Shown here piece after piece: positions 27,286 to 35,198 of a stretch of DNA of 64,000 nt. The DNA lies in contig NZ_FQZN01000005.1 in assembly GCF_900142015.1 (NCBI RefSeq), forward strand, positions 62,001 through 126,000, read 5' to 3'. The DNA is from Bacteroides stercorirosoris. Lineage in GTDB: Bacteria; Bacteroidota; Bacteroidia; Bacteroidales; Bacteroidaceae. The position numbers and the translations under genes are program-made. The notes below the pieces were generated by a model, which was given only the letters and a program-made list of their open reading frames with translations, was not told where the DNA came from and ran no database searches. The number at the start of each line of letters is the position of its first letter. Positions within the stretch are counted from its first letter, which is position 1.

Positions 27286-28557
27286 TTACCTCCTCACCAC
27301 CTGATACACATTCCCATACTCCGTGTGCCGACGCACCGCCCCTGCTTTCAGCAGCACCTGACCGAAGCGCATGGGATTGACACTGCGCATGGCAGCGGAA
27401 TTCTTTTGCTGAAGCTCCCTGAAAATCTGGGCAGCCGTAAGGTCAAGACTCTTCTCACCGGGACTTGCCACACGAAAATAACTATGAAAAACATCCTCTG
27501 CGGGACAAACACGGTAGAACGCCGCATTCTGCGCCTGCAACACCTGCTCCTCTTCTTTGGTGAACCAATCACGCCTCCCCGCAAGCAGTTCCGCCTTCAG
27601 TTGCGCATAAATCTGGTCGTGCTCTATGTGGGTACAGTCTATCGTCCGCTTCACTTCCACACAAAGGAAACGACGGCTTCCCGTAGGATCGGTGAGCAAG
27701 TCGAAACGGTTGCTGGTACCGATGAACGAGGCAACACGGGGCAATTGGCGGAAACTCTGCTGATAAGCTTTACGAATATTCAAATCAGACATCTGCATCA
27801 GGTTTTTCAGCAACGGCATTTTATTCTCGGTATACTTGTCGAACTCATCCATGTTCAGCAAACCCATTTCCGCCAAAAGACGTTCCGCCTGCCCTTGCGA
27901 GGTAAGCTTCAGATTATCCAGATAATATCGCCGTAAGACCGTAGGCATCAACGATTTGCAAAATGTAGACTTCTGCCGCCCCTGCTCCTGACTGACAAGA
28001 ACAGGTGCCACACTGTTAGCATGTATACCTGCCAGCCCCGACCACTGCGCAGCAAGCCCCAGCATCCAGGTGTGAAATCCCTGCACCCAGTGTGGACAAT
28101 CGGAAACCCGCAAGGCAAGTTGTGTCAGGCGGTCAACACCGTCCCATTGTGGCAATTCCTCCATATAGAGATGGAAGGGGTGATAGTCGGAAATATAAGT
28201 GGAATAGACATAGCGGCTCAAGTCCTTATCCCAGCAAGGGATGCCCTCGGCGTGAGCTTCAATGCAGAAAGTATTCAGATTCCGTTTGCCGATGGGCATG
28301 AAAGCGACTTCACGCCGTCCGGCAGGACGGAATTCGGTCTCTTCCGTCAACAGATTATAGCGGAAATCATAACGTTTCGTCAGGAAATCCATGACCTGCC
28401 GCGTCAGTCGGACGGTCGTATTCGTGCTGTCACCGGACTCTGATCTATCCGGTGCCTTTTTCTGTTTCTTCGCTTTCTGTTTTTCCGAGAAAGCCAGCAA
28501 CCGTTGCGCTTCGCACAGCAAGCGGTGTTGCTCCAATGTCATTAATCTCTTTTTCAT
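27286..28557 (-). CDS. VirE (virulence-associated E) family NTPase-like protein
   Basis: 423 residues. A lysine-rich N-terminus is followed by a DUF3874/VirE-type region. SQEQGRQKSTFCKSL (residues about 190-204) sits where the P-loop is expected, and LLNMDEFDKY looks like the Walker B strand; IGTSNRFDLLTDPTGSRRFLCVEV is a typical VirE segment. In Bacteroides this gene commonly accompanies an HU-like DNA-binding gene in accessory regions, as here, where the HU-like gene is divergent. The family resembles superfamily-3-like helicase/primase-associated ATPases of mobile elements; its role in Bacteroides is not established. No signal peptide, so cytoplasmic. Confidence 0.8.
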   Translation of the reverse strand: MKKRLMTLEQHRLLCEAQRLLAFSEKQKAKKQKKAPDRSESGDSTNTTVRLTRQVMDFLTKRYDFRYNLLTEETEFRPAGRREVAFMPIGKRNLNTFCIEAHAEGIPCWDKDLSRYVYSTYISDYHPFHLYMEELPQWDGVDRLTQLALRVSDCPHWVQGFHTWMLGLAAQWSGLAGIHANSVAPVLVSQEQGRQKSTFCKSLMPTVLRRYYLDNLKLTSQGQAERLLAEMGLLNMDEFDKYTENKMPLLKNLMQMSDLNIRKAYQQSFRQLPRVASFIGTSNRFDLLTDPTGSRRFLCVEVKRTIDCTHIEHDQIYAQLKAELLAGRRDWFTKEEEQVLQAQNAAFYRVCPAEDVFHSYFRVASPGEKSLDLTAAQIFRELQQKNSAAMRSVNPMRFGQVLLKAGAVRRHTEYGNVYQVVRR

Positions 28558-28612
28558 AATTGTTTCTTCGTTCTAATAGTTAATTGGTTTCGTTTTGCAA
28601 GTACCGACGTCT

Positions 28613-28644
28613 CAAATTTACTATAGCGGGAAAGCGTTTTGCAA
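28613..28644 (-). promoter_or_regulatory. Promoter of the VirE-type gene
   Basis: On the - strand TAAATTTG (28620-28613) fits TAnnTTTG, with TTG at 28644-28642 upstream, spacing 21 bp. The start codon is at 28557, giving a leader of about 50 nt. Confidence 0.5.
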
Positions 28645-28723
28645 GCATCTCACCAACTATTTTTCCTAAAACATGGTTAGAAAGAAAGTAAGGGTTTTTA
28701 TAGGTAAATCCTACTAATATCAC

Positions 28724-28731
28724 TACCTTTG
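28724..28731 (+). promoter_or_regulatory. -7 box of the HU-like gene
   Basis: TACCTTTG fits TAnnTTTG; no clear -33 element. Transcription from here would place all four 22-bp repeats (28752-28839) in the leader. Confidence 0.45.
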
Positions 28732-28751
28732 TGTGCTGACTTTGAAACGAC

Positions 28752-28839
28752 CGACTGTAGTTGTTCATTCGAATGACTCCAGTCATTCATTCGACCAACT
28801 CCAGTCATTCGCCCGAACAACTCCAGTAGTTCATTTTCA
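28752..28839 (+). repeat. Four degenerate 22-bp repeats in the HU-like gene leader
   Basis: Units begin at 28752, 28774, 28796 and 28818. The last three share act-ccagt-, and units 2 and 3 share actccagtcattc; the end of each unit is ttcgaa, ttcgac, cccgaa or tttca. Several contain short dyads (tgactccagtca; aactccagtagtt; cattcgaatg). They lie 57 bp before the start codon, downstream of the -7 box, so they may be a binding site or a structured RNA used for autoregulation. Same period as the array at 11228-11535. Confidence 0.75.
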
Positions 28840-28896
28840 AGACAGCACCTTCGGGCCAACAAGCATATACATTTAAAGCATTAAAATACAAGCATT

Positions 28897-29535
28897 ATGG
28901 CAATAGTTTACGACTGGTACGAGAACCCCAACGCAGAAGGGGAACCGGAAGAAAGAGGGCTGCATCCCCGCCCGTTACTCAACGGCAAAGTAAGCATGGA
29001 GAAACTGTATTATCGGATACACGAACGCAGTTCGCTCACCGTAGGTGATGTAAAAAGTGCAATAGACACTTTGACCCAGCTTTGCGGTGAAGAATTGCGC
29101 GAAGGCCGGGAGGTACACATCGAGGGATTGGGCTACTTCGCCCCTACCCTGGAGGCCACGCAGAAAGTGACCCGCAAAACCAAGAACAAGCATTTGAAAC
29201 TACGTCTGAAAGGCATCAGCTTCCGCCCGGACATCCGCCTGAAAGCTGCGCTGGCAGGCGTTACCGCCACCCAAAGCAAATACACGCGCCACTCCCTGCG
29301 ACTCTCCGAAGTAGAGATCGATATGCGCCTGAAAGAGTATTTTGCGGAACATGACCTGCTGCTTCGCATCGACTTTCAGGAATTGTGCGGCATGGCTCGC
29401 ACCACCGCCAACAACCATCTGCAACGGTTGCAGAAAGAAGGTAAACTGATGAACGTGGGAAGACGCGCACAACCCATCTATCGGCCTATGCCGGGATATT
29501 ACGGAATGTCAAGGGATGCAGCACCCAAAAGATAA
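28897..29535 (+). CDS. HU-like (HU-HIG type) DNA-binding protein
   Basis: 212 residues, no signal peptide. The N-terminal 120 residues match the HU-like domain common in Bacteroides (VSMEKLYYRIHERSSLTVGDVKSAIDTL; EGREVHIEGLGYFAPTLEA; LRLKGISFRPDIRLKAAL). The C-terminal 80 residues (EVEIDMRLKEYFAEHDLLLRIDFQELCGMARTTANNHLQRLQKEGKLMNVG) form a winged-helix-like extra DNA-binding unit. A nucleoid- or element-associated DNA-binding role is expected. It pairs with the divergent VirE-type gene. Its targets are unknown; the repeats in its own leader are an obvious candidate. Confidence 0.82.
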   Translation: MAIVYDWYENPNAEGEPEERGLHPRPLLNGKVSMEKLYYRIHERSSLTVGDVKSAIDTLTQLCGEELREGREVHIEGLGYFAPTLEATQKVTRKTKNKHLKLRLKGISFRPDIRLKAALAGVTATQSKYTRHSLRLSEVEIDMRLKEYFAEHDLLLRIDFQELCGMARTTANNHLQRLQKEGKLMNVGRRAQPIYRPMPGYYGMSRDAAPKR

Positions 29536-29604
29536 ATCTGAAGTGCTTCTTAAAATATGAAGTAACTCATCATCCCTATAAGAACTTTTAGTATCGTTGT
29601 ATGA

Positions 29605-29913
29605 CAAGGCAACAGATTAAAAAATAATAGCAGGAGGGCAGAATATGGCTCCATTATTCTCCAAAGTCTGATGAGCCAGGGATACATCATCGGGGAGTTA
29701 CAGGAAGGATTCTCTCCTACCAACATCACCAACCCGAATAATTTTGTGAACCTACTCTACTACTTCGGCATGCTTACCATCAGTGGCAAATATCAAGGAA
29801 GAATCAGGCTGACCATCCCTAACTTAGCGGTACAGGAACAACTTTATACCTTTCTACAGTCAGTTAACTATCCTATAATGGCGATTACGGCACAAGATTG
29901 TAGTGGTATATAA
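29605..29913 (+). pseudogene. Remnant of an AAA-ATPase-like / DUF1703 gene (C-terminal part)
   Basis: The 80-residue piece beginning at ATG 29671 contains FVNLLYYFGMLTISGKYQGRIRLTIPN, which resembles the conserved segment between the ATPase part and the PD-(D/E)XK nuclease part of the PF09820/DUF1703 family (proteins of about 500 residues, very common in Bacteroides). The frame is open back to 29605, but no P-loop or nuclease part is present on either side. It is a relic. Confidence 0.6.
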
Positions 29914-30029
29914 AGGGATGGAAATGCGGGTGTGCGAGGAAGTGATTTGATTCGCCTGAAAGAACTTCCTCGTCTTTCAGTCGGTAGTTTCAGCGGAAAA
30001 GCCGATAAATAAGACAAGTATGAAAGATG

Positions 30030-30080
30030 AAAGAACTTTGCAGATAATCAATGCATGCTGAATTATCTGCAAAGTTCTTT
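30030..30080 (+). terminator. Strong 19-bp hairpin
   Basis: Perfect 19-bp stem aaagaactttgcagataat (30030-30048) and attatctgcaaagttcttt (30062-30080) with a 13-base loop, U-rich at its 3' end. It probably ended a now-decayed gene; the A-rich start means it could act on both strands. Confidence 0.7.
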
Positions 30081-30182
30081 TAATTGTCACGCAAGAAGAC
30101 ATATACGTCACAAATACATAACACACAAATCGCTATAAACCACCATATTTGCAGAAAATATGATATCAACAAATCCAGTAAC

Positions 30183-30320
30183 ATGAAACATATGAAAAGA
30201 AAAAGAGCACTTTGGTTCATGTGCCTGCTGTTATGCGCGGGTACGCTTCTGGCACAAGAGTACAGAATGGATAAGACTATCAGTTATCGTCCCGATAGCA
30301 AAGATGAGTATGTACAGTAG
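30183..30320 (+). pseudogene. Remnant of a secreted esterase (N-terminal part)
   Basis: ATG 30183 gives a basic, hydrophobic signal peptide (KRKRALWFMCLLLCAGTLLAQEY) followed by ISYRPDSKDEYVQ and then a stop. That N-terminus is like those of Bacteroides alpha/beta-hydrolase esterases, in which the next segment leads into the HGGG oxyanion motif. Here nothing of the hydrolase core follows in any frame. Confidence 0.5.
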
Positions 30321-30709
30321 CGTAGAAGAATCACTCACACCAGTAGTAGCCCTGAAATACTCTACCATATCTAACAATTACAACCAATTGCTATTAAAGT
30401 TCAAAGGAAATTATTCTACTGAATTTCGTACATTCAACGAAAAACTTTTACGGCGCCATTGGAGCTTCTGACATGGCAGGTCCGCAGTCTTATCTTGCAA
30501 GCGAGGCCGACCGACTTTGGGTATCCGTATACGACGGTTTCTCACGTATGGTAGTACCCTTATTTAGATTGTCTCCGCCTATCTTCTTGTACCGATGAAG
30601 AAAGAGCAAACCAGCTGACAATTCTACCGGCAGCGCTTTATCCGCAATCAATGGCGGTTTTCTTTTCAAAGAATGCTCAATCTCTCCTACGTCAAAAGCA
30701 TTGCCTTTA
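30321..30709. other. Decayed sequence, no intact gene
   Basis: Short protein-like frames on both strands. + strand: a 55-residue frame from 30304 (YNQLLLKFKGNYSTEFRTF) and an overlapping piece near 30448-30598 (YLASEADRLWVSVYDGFSR). - strand: about 30709-30497 (IADKALPVELSAGLLFLHR). None is complete or recognised. Best read as gene debris beside the mobile-element-like genes. Confidence 0.45.
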
Positions 30710-31738
30710 TCATAATTGTGTGTTTTTATGCGATGATTCCCTGATATTCAATTTGGCATCCAATACAATTTTTTTATTGAGCAGTCTATTTGTGCGAATC
30801 TTGTCCAGCATGTAGTTCGCTGAGATTTCTCCGATTTCGGCACGCGGCTGTTCTATGGACGTCAGATAAGGTTCGACGACAGTGGCCATATCCGATTCTG
30901 AGAAGCCGACAAAAGCGACATCATCCGGTATCTTCAATCCGTGTCGTTTCAGGGCTTTCATCGCTCCGATAGCGACAGGGTCGTTAAATGCAAATACAGC
31001 ATCCGGTTTTTCACCGTTTCCGGACAGTATCTTTTCCATAATCTGTTCTCCATCACGAATAAAAATACCGGAATGAATGATGGCAGAGTCTGATATAGGG
31101 AGATTGGCATCCTGCATGGCCTCTATATATCCATTCATGCGTTCTTTCGTGATATCCAGCTTTTCCGGACCTGCAAAATGAAATATTTTCCGGTATCCCT
31201 CATCTATAAGATGAGTCACTGCCGAATAAGCCATTTTCTTATCATCAATAATGATTTTTGTAGTATCAATATTGGAAGGCACCCTGTTAAAAAACACAAG
31301 GGGAATCCCGTTATCCTGCAAGCTTTTATACACATCAGAGTTGACTAAACTGTCAGATGTCGTAGATATTATTATTCCATCCACCATGTGTTGTTCCAGA
31401 AGAATCAGATTGGCACGCTCTGTTTCAGCGGATTCATTGGATTGGGTGATAAGTATCTGATAGCCCTCATGCATCAGTATTTTTTGTATCCCGGATATAA
31501 TCATTGGAAAAAATGAAGTGACCAATTCCGGCACAACGATTCCGATAGTATAACTTTTCTTTGTGACCAACCCCTTTGCCTGCGTGTTCGGATGATAGTT
31601 CAGTTCGGCAGCAGTCTTGATAACCAGTTCCTTGGTTTCTTTCTTTATTTCCCAACTATCCGATAATGCCCTGGAAACTGTGGACGTGGATAACCCAAGT
31701 TTTTTTGCTATGTCTTTTATTGTAATTGGCTTTTCCAT
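30710..31738 (-). CDS. LacI-family transcriptional regulator of the adjacent utilisation locus
   Basis: 342 residues from ATG 31738, chosen because the helix-turn-helix starts at once (ITIKDIAKKLGLSTSTVSRALSD); a longer frame start at 31801 would cover the promoter. A hinge helix (YHPNTQAKGLVTKKS) and a periplasmic-binding-protein-like effector domain follow (IGIVVPELVTSFFPMIISGI; DGIIISTTSD; AVFAFNDPVAIGAMKAL; VAFVGFSESD). It binds DNA as a dimer and responds to a sugar or phosphosugar. A perfect 20-bp palindrome abuts its own promoter and recurs at 50739-50758, so autoregulation and control of both region-4 operons are likely. Most Bacteroides utilisation loci use hybrid two-component or sigma/anti-sigma control, so LacI control is less common here. 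Confidence 0.92.
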   Translation of the reverse strand: MEKPITIKDIAKKLGLSTSTVSRALSDSWEIKKETKELVIKTAAELNYHPNTQAKGLVTKKSYTIGIVVPELVTSFFPMIISGIQKILMHEGYQILITQSNESAETERANLILLEQHMVDGIIISTTSDSLVNSDVYKSLQDNGIPLVFFNRVPSNIDTTKIIIDDKKMAYSAVTHLIDEGYRKIFHFAGPEKLDITKERMNGYIEAMQDANLPISDSAIIHSGIFIRDGEQIMEKILSGNGEKPDAVFAFNDPVAIGAMKALKRHGLKIPDDVAFVGFSESDMATVVEPYLTSIEQPRAEIGEISANYMLDKIRTNRLLNKKIVLDAKLNIRESSHKNTQL

Positions 31739-31764
31739 AATATAAATGATTGCAGGTTTATCTG

Positions 31765-31795
31765 CAAACTTACAACTTTTTCGACATTCTGCAAA
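31765..31795 (-). promoter_or_regulatory. Promoter of the lacI-type gene
   Basis: On the - strand TTTG at 31795-31792 and TAAGTTTG at 31772-31765 are separated by exactly 19 bp, a full Bacteroidota -33/-7 pair. The start codon is at 31738. The palindromic operator begins 4 bp upstream of the -33 element. Confidence 0.8.
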
Positions 31796-31799
31796 ATTC

Positions 31800-31819
31800 A
31801 AACGTTCCCGGGAACGTTT
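31800..31819. promoter_or_regulatory. LacI-family operator, perfect 20-bp palindrome (copy 1)
   Basis: AAACGTTCCCGGGAACGTTT, fully palindromic with the CG-centred symmetry typical of LacI-family operators. It lies between the lacI-type promoter and the SusC operon. An identical copy is at 50739-50758. Confidence 0.9.
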
Positions 31820-31866
31820 CCGTTGATTTTTGAGGCATTATGCTATTAGAATTGATTGTAGTTATA

Positions 31867-31874
31867 TAAATTTG
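31867..31874 (+). promoter_or_regulatory. -7 box of region-4 operon A
   Basis: TAAATTTG fits TAnnTTTG and lies 47 bp after the operator end, exactly as at the second operator. The -33 position is poor. The leader to the SusC start at 31958 is about 75-80 nt. Confidence 0.65.
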
Positions 31875-31957
31875 CTCACGTTGAAGGCCACTATAATAGC
31901 CTGAATAGAAATATTTCTTTTCATACATTAACTCTAATCGTTTTATAATGCCAAAGT

Positions 31958-34900
31958 ATGTTAACATTAAATCAAATTCAATCAAATTCAGGAAAACAGA
32001 TTGCTTTTTTCCTGATGTGCCTGTTGATTTCATTTGCAGGCACCATGCCAGTTCGATCACAGGAAAAAACTGAGATGGTTACCGTTGAAGGAACTGTCGT
32101 TGATGAAACCGAAACTCCTGTCATAGGAGCTAACGTCTATATCAAAGGCAGTACCAAGGGTGTCTCCACGAATGTAGATGGAAATTTCAGTTTTACAGGA
32201 GTGCCTGTCGGACAGACTATTACTGTCTCTTTCATTGGTTACAAAGATTATCAAGTACGGGTCACAAAAGGAGGAAAGAAATTGAGAATCTCTCTTGAAC
32301 CTGATGCGACAATGCTCGAGGAAGTGGTGGTAGTTCCATACGGTGGTCCGGTAGCAAGAAAGGATCTTACCGGTTCCGTTGCTTCTGTCAACGTTGAGGA
32401 TATGAAAGCTCTTCAGGCAGTAACGTTTGAAAATGCTATTGCCGGCAAGGTCGCCGGTGTACAGGTCAATGTCGGGGACGGACAACCTGGAGGTCTCCCG
32501 GACATTCTGATCAGGGGTAGCAATTCCGTGACCCAGAGCAATGCTCCGCTTTATGTAGTAGACGGTATTCCGCTTGAGTCTCCCGACAACTCGTCAATCC
32601 CTACGCAGAACATTAAGAGTATCGAGATTCTCAAAGATGCATCGGCGACAGCCATATATGGTGCGCGCGGTGCCAATGGTGTGATTGTTATCACTACCGA
32701 CTCCGGTTCGAAAGGTGCTCCGAAAATTAATTTCGAGTACCGCTATAGCTTGTCGAAAGACTATAACAGGTATGAAATGATGTCGCCTTATGAATTTGTC
32801 AGACTTCAGAACGAACTTGATGCGGCTTACGGATCCATGTATCTCGACGGTAGGGATCCTCATCCGGATGGAACTCCATGGACCCTCGATGACTACAAGA
32901 ATGTGAAACCCATTGACTGGCAAGATAAGATTAGTCAACTCGGACAGATGCACGAATACAGCGTAAGCGCATCTGGTGGTAGTGAGAAGACCACATATAT
33001 GGCTTCATTCAATTATGCCAATCAGAAGGGTATCATTCTCAATACCGGTATGAAAAATTATGTTGGCAGCATGAACATTACCCAGAAGATAGGTAATCGC
33101 ATGCAGCTTGTCATGAGAGCGAATTATGCGGAGAAGGAAAGAACCGGTATGCAAGTCAACTATGGACAGGGATCTTCCGCTTATATGTATAAAGTGTGGT
33201 CATACAGACCTATTTCCACAAACGGTGTAGACTTGACCCATGAGCTTGAAGATCCTGAAAGACCGGAGAGCGGAGTACCGATGTTCAACCCATTGCTCCA
33301 GACCCAAAATACTGATCAGAAATATATCACAAGACAGTTGAGAACCAGTGCCATGTTCAATTGGAATATTCTCAAATGTCTGAAATTCACTACTTCGATT
33401 TCTTATACGAGCACTGAATCTCAGACTGATATATTCAATAACTCCAAAACAGAGGCCGGAAGTACACTTCCAGGGAGAAATGACGGAATTAACGGTTCAA
33501 GGAGAATAAGCAGGACCAGCAATATTTTGAATGAGAATACTTTGAATTTCAACAAAAAGTTTGATAATATTCATGACCTTGCCGTAACTGTCGGTTGTAC
33601 CCAGCAGAAAAATGTTACGGATATCTTTGAAGCAAAAGCCACACAGATTCCTATTACGTCAGAGTGGAGAGGAATAGAGGCACTTGATGAAGGTCTGTCT
33701 CAGAAAATCATGTCCAAGAAGTTGACGGAATGGGCGATGCAGTCTGTCATTTTCAGATCGAATTACAACTATGACAGAAAATACTACCTCACGTTCACGG
33801 TACGTGCGGACGGTTCTTCAAAATTTGCACATGACAATAGGTGGGGCAAATTCTATTCAGGAGCTGTTCGGTGGAGATTCTCAGAGGAGGATTTTGTCAA
33901 GAACAATATCGGATCATGGTTTAGCGAAGGATCGCTTAACTTGAGCTATGGCTCTACAGGTAATAACGGTATCGGAGAATACGCTTATCTTCCGCAGATG
34001 GGATTTTCTTCCGGAGGGACATATTATGACTATTCATTCAATGATGAATATCCTACAACGGGAGCAATTGTCTCATCAATAGGTAATTCTAAATTAAAAT
34101 GGGAGACCACATACACCTTTAATGCCAGAATGGATTTGGGCTTCTTCGACAACAGGATATACTTGACCGCCGAGTATTATAAAAAAGATACTAAGGATCT
34201 TCTGATCAATGCCACACTGCCTGCTCATATCGGCTATGGTTCAGCGTATAGGAATATAGGCCGGGTAGAGAACAAAGGTTTCGAATTGTCTCTCAACACT
34301 GTTAATATAAAGAAAAGGTATTTCAATTGGACTACCGACTTCAATATTTCATTTAACAGGAACAAGGTGCTTGCACTTGCCAACAACCAGAGTGTGCTTC
34401 CTGCTGATAATCTGAAGATTCCGAATGGAGCTGCATTGTACATTGCGAAGGTGGGCCAGCCTATCGGTATGATGTACGGAGCCCTTACAGACGGTCTTTA
34501 CCAATATGAAGATTTCCGCAAGGGAAGTGATGGCAGCTGGATACTGAGAGATGACGTGGTTGCACAGTCAACTCATGCAAACAGAAAGGGAGTCTTTCCC
34601 GGATATCAGAAATTCAAGGATTTGAATGGCGATCTCCAGATAACCCAAGAAGACTTGACGATTATAGGTAACCCCAATCCTGATTTTACGGGCGGTATAA
34701 CAAATACTTTCAGATTCTATAATTTCGATATGTCATTGTTCTTCACATTCAGTTACGGCAACGATATCCTTAATATGAACCGTTATTATCTGGAAGAAGG
34801 CAGATCATTGAGTTCCAATCAGTTCGCTTCGTATGCCGACAGATGGACCGTGGACAATCCAAATGGAAAACTTCCGCGTGCAAGATCCGCAAACAATACG

Positions 34901-35173
34901 GCTTGGGGTAGTGACCGTTATGTGGAAGACGGCTCATATTTGAGACTGAAAAACTTGAATATAGGATATACTCTGCCTATTAAGGTGAGCCAGAGATTTT
35001 TTGTTAGCAACATGAGGATTTATTTATCTGCCCAGAATCTGTTTACAGTGACAGGATATTCGGGACAGGACCCTACCGTCAGCACTATGTCGAATGCAAG
35101 AACTCCAGGTTATGACTATTCGGCATACCCTGTACCACGTACATTCATATTTGGTGCGCAAATTTCGTTTTAA
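31958..35173 (+). CDS. SusC/RagA-type TonB-dependent outer-membrane transporter
   Basis: 1071 residues, longer than the other two SusC proteins here. A signal peptide (ending PVRSQEK) is followed by a carboxypeptidase-D-regulatory-like domain (VEGTVVDETETPVIGANVYIKG), then the plug (LEEVVVVPYGGPVARKDLTGSV, with PYGG replacing the usual GYG; ILIRGSNSV; ILKDASATAIYGARGANGVIVITT) and a barrel ending FIFGAQISF. First gene of an 11-gene operon read from the operator-linked promoter. Arginine is mostly AGA/AGG, unlike the CGT/CGC use in regions 1 and 2. Confidence 0.95.
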   Translation: MLTLNQIQSNSGKQIAFFLMCLLISFAGTMPVRSQEKTEMVTVEGTVVDETETPVIGANVYIKGSTKGVSTNVDGNFSFTGVPVGQTITVSFIGYKDYQVRVTKGGKKLRISLEPDATMLEEVVVVPYGGPVARKDLTGSVASVNVEDMKALQAVTFENAIAGKVAGVQVNVGDGQPGGLPDILIRGSNSVTQSNAPLYVVDGIPLESPDNSSIPTQNIKSIEILKDASATAIYGARGANGVIVITTDSGSKGAPKINFEYRYSLSKDYNRYEMMSPYEFVRLQNELDAAYGSMYLDGRDPHPDGTPWTLDDYKNVKPIDWQDKISQLGQMHEYSVSASGGSEKTTYMASFNYANQKGIILNTGMKNYVGSMNITQKIGNRMQLVMRANYAEKERTGMQVNYGQGSSAYMYKVWSYRPISTNGVDLTHELEDPERPESGVPMFNPLLQTQNTDQKYITRQLRTSAMFNWNILKCLKFTTSISYTSTESQTDIFNNSKTEAGSTLPGRNDGINGSRRISRTSNILNENTLNFNKKFDNIHDLAVTVGCTQQKNVTDIFEAKATQIPITSEWRGIEALDEGLSQKIMSKKLTEWAMQSVIFRSNYNYDRKYYLTFTVRADGSSKFAHDNRWGKFYSGAVRWRFSEEDFVKNNIGSWFSEGSLNLSYGSTGNNGIGEYAYLPQMGFSSGGTYYDYSFNDEYPTTGAIVSSIGNSKLKWETTYTFNARMDLGFFDNRIYLTAEYYKKDTKDLLINATLPAHIGYGSAYRNIGRVENKGFELSLNTVNIKKRYFNWTTDFNISFNRNKVLALANNQSVLPADNLKIPNGAALYIAKVGQPIGMMYGALTDGLYQYEDFRKGSDGSWILRDDVVAQSTHANRKGVFPGYQKFKDLNGDLQITQEDLTIIGNPNPDFTGGITNTFRFYNFDMSLFFTFSYGNDILNMNRYYLEEGRSLSSNQFASYADRWTVDNPNGKLPRARSANNTAWGSDRYVEDGSYLRLKNLNIGYTLPIKVSQRFFVSNMRIYLSAQNLFTVTGYSGQDPTVSTMSNARTPGYDYSAYPVPRTFIFGAQISF

Positions 35174-35198
35174 TGTGATATAATGTTTCTCAATTTAT

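Larger units (their letters stand above)
28558..28896. other. Divergent control region between VirE-type and HU-like genes
   Basis: No gene supported; a 68-codon - frame at 28580-28786 spans the promoter signals and repeats, so I reject it. The region holds a - promoter for the VirE-type gene, a + -7 box for the HU-like gene, and four 22-bp repeats. Confidence 0.6.

Noticed and set aside
28580..28786. 68-codon - frame between the VirE-type and HU-like genes
   Set aside because: It covers promoter boxes and the start of the repeat array and has no recognisable features.
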